From NCBI RefSeq assembly GCF_007097395.1, contig NZ_VKDC01000029.1, forward strand, positions 27,759-91,758: a stretch of 64,000 nt of DNA, read 5' to 3'. The notes under the pieces are model-generated. The model saw nothing but the letters and a program-made list of their open reading frames with translations. It did not search any database and had not been told where the DNA came from. Position 1 is the first letter of the stretch; every line of letters starts with the position of its first letter. The position numbers and the translations under genes are program-made. Source of the stretch: Fulvivirga sp. M361 (GTDB lineage: Bacteria; Bacteroidota; Bacteroidia; Cytophagales; Cyclobacteriaceae). Positions 62,740-64,000 of this stretch are shown piece after piece.

Positions 62740-62965
62740 GTAAGACTGAATTTTTTCTTTTTATATAGCTTTTTAAAGTGGTGATAATTAAAGGATGATA
62801 TTCTTATTGTTACAAGAGCTTACATTTGTAGCGATAATAAAATAATAACTTTTAAATGTTTCCTAACTAGGGAGACATTTATAGTGCCGAAAAGCATACA
62901 AGCAGCTGACAGCCGTTGATTTATATGTTTTGTTAATTCTGTCAAATTTAAAGGAAATAATTATT

Positions 62966-63880
62966 ATGAGTTCTTATGAAAATTTTGAAAAAAAGAGTTA
63001 TCAGCAGCATTCTGAACACTTCAAAGAATATAGTTTGGGTAGCAAGAAAGAATCTCATGCAAAAACGTGGTTTCAAAAAGATACTGTAGATGCATGGCGT
63101 CATAGACGTATGTATGAGATTCTAGATCCACTTTTATTAAATGATCCGGGGGGAAAATGGCTCACCGTTGGTGATGGTAGATATGGTAATGATGCGAAGT
63201 ACATTTTGGAAAGAGGCTCTGATGCTCTTGCTACTGACATATCGGATATACTACTAAAAGAAGCCAAGGGCATAGGTTATATAGATAACTATAAAAAAGA
63301 AAACGCGGAGACATTATCATTTCAAAATACTGAATTTGATTATGTATTATGTAAAGAATCTTATCATCACTTTCCTAGACCAATGGTTGCACTTTATGAA
63401 ATGTTGCGAGTAGCGAGTAAAGCTGTATTATTGATTGAGCCAAATGATGAATATATTGCTGGCACAGTGCTCAGAGCCATTTTTAGAAATTTAAAGAGAA
63501 ACTTAAAGGCAGTTTTCGGCAGGAACTCAGACAAACATTCTTTTGAAGAGTCAGGTAATTATATTTTTTCAATATCAAAAAGAGAGATAGAGAAAGTTGC
63601 GTTGGGATTAAACTATAAGGTGGTGGTATTTAAGGGAATTAATGATGCCCATTTTCCAGGTGTTGAATATGAAAAAATTTCAGAAAAGGGATTATTACAA
63701 AAGAAAACTAAATTATACATTAATCTACAAAATGTACTATGCAGACTAGGTTTCATGGATTATGGTCTTTTGGCAACAATTATCTTTAAACAGGAACCAA
63801 CAAAAAAACTCATTGAACAATTGTCCTGTCAAGGTTATGAGGTTATTCGACTTCCAGATAACCCATATATCACTAACTAG
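62966..63880 (+). CDS. Class I SAM-dependent methyltransferase
   Basis: I use the ATG at 62966 (MSSYENFEKKSYQQHSEHFK), giving 304 residues, since the 12 codons upstream look unlike this family. The SAM site is WLTVGDGRYGNDAKYI with ALATDISD, and the third motif region is FDYVLCKESYHHFPRP. The C-terminal part has basic and hydrophobic helices. It is transcribed opposite to the glycan cluster and may modify a glycan or small molecule. Substrate unknown. Its stop overlaps a convergent open frame at the right edge. Confidence 0.85.
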   Translation: MSSYENFEKKSYQQHSEHFKEYSLGSKKESHAKTWFQKDTVDAWRHRRMYEILDPLLLNDPGGKWLTVGDGRYGNDAKYILERGSDALATDISDILLKEAKGIGYIDNYKKENAETLSFQNTEFDYVLCKESYHHFPRPMVALYEMLRVASKAVLLIEPNDEYIAGTVLRAIFRNLKRNLKAVFGRNSDKHSFEESGNYIFSISKREIEKVALGLNYKVVVFKGINDAHFPGVEYEKISEKGLLQKKTKLYINLQNVLCRLGFMDYGLLATIIFKQEPTKKLIEQLSCQGYEVIRLPDNPYITN

Positions 63881-64000
63881 AGTCTGTCTATAAAGTGAGT
63901 TTTTTGCGCATTCCTAAGGTCAAAATTTGAGAGTATGTTGCTGGCTGAGCCAATTTGTTGGGTGCCGTTTGCTAAAGCTTTTACTGATATTTCAAAAGTG
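63877..64000 (-). CDS. Open frame running off the right edge, unresolved
   Basis: On the minus strand the last 124 bases are open for about 40 codons, ending HFIDRL and a TAG that overlaps the preceding stop. A plus-strand frame (MLLAEPICWVPFAKAF) is also open here. The stretch AGTCTGTCTATAAAG at 63881 resembles the outer end of some insertion sequences, so this could be an IS terminus or a real convergent gene. The window ends too soon to decide. Confidence 0.25.
   Translation of the reverse strand, partial: TFEISVKALANGTQQIGSASNILSNFDLRNAQKTHFIDRL

Larger units (their letters stand above)
62584..62965. other. 382-base divergent intergenic region
   Basis: This separates rfbB and the SAM methyltransferase. 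It contains the hairpin 62590-62622 and a minus-strand -7 candidate at 62732-62739. No gene is seen; AT-rich. Confidence 0.5.

Overview
The window reads as chromosome of a Bacteroidota bacterium, probably of the Cytophagales type. The signs are two proteins with type IX secretion C-terminal tails, a bacillithiol enzyme (BshC), the rpmB-rpmG-DUF4295 cluster, DUF6452/DUF6048 neighbours, few Shine-Dalgarno sites, and several TAnnTTTG promoter elements close to starts. No rRNA, tRNA, CRISPR array or complete insertion sequence was seen.

From 1 to about 37.8 kb the content is mostly housekeeping. It holds molybdenum cofactor genes (a MobA-like gene cut by the left edge, and moaC), a lipoprotein formylglycine-generating enzyme, an ECF sigma factor with its membrane partner, the bshC/5-FCL/DsrE operon, rimO, ftsY, ribosomal proteins L28 and L33, a lipid A-type acyltransferase, rocD, hemB, a GroES-like gene, rmuC, homogentisate dioxygenase, a C-terminal processing protease, a hemerythrin iron-sulfur repair homologue, ruvX, def, a methionine-type aminotransferase with its omega-amidase, a large FG-GAP surface protein, murF, pheS and a sulfate-activation set (cysD, cysN, cysC, cysQ). 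A degenerate repeat family of about 120 bp occurs in three intergenic gaps (2493, 13609, 27974).

From 38.2 to 52.6 kb all genes are on the plus strand and form one accessory block. It has two fibre-like secreted proteins, two large consecutive Rhs/YD-repeat proteins (the second ending in a variable toxin-like tail), a candidate immunity gene, a small unknown gene, a coiled-coil plus beta-barrel protein, and two more fibre-like proteins, the last broken by a one-base frameshift. All four fibre proteins share one C-terminal module. This polymorphic-toxin island is the most interesting part of the window. The two Rhs proteins could together form a TcB/TcC-like shell around the toxin, but that is inference.

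From 52.6 to 62.6 kb lies a minus-strand, visibly AT-rich surface polysaccharide cluster: rfbB, a Wzx flippase, two Wzy/O-antigen-ligase-like proteins, an FkbM methyltransferase, three glycosyltransferases including a WecG/TagA type, and a WecA-like initiating transferase. A plus-strand SAM methyltransferase follows. An unresolved reading frame, or the end of a mobile element, reaches the right edge.
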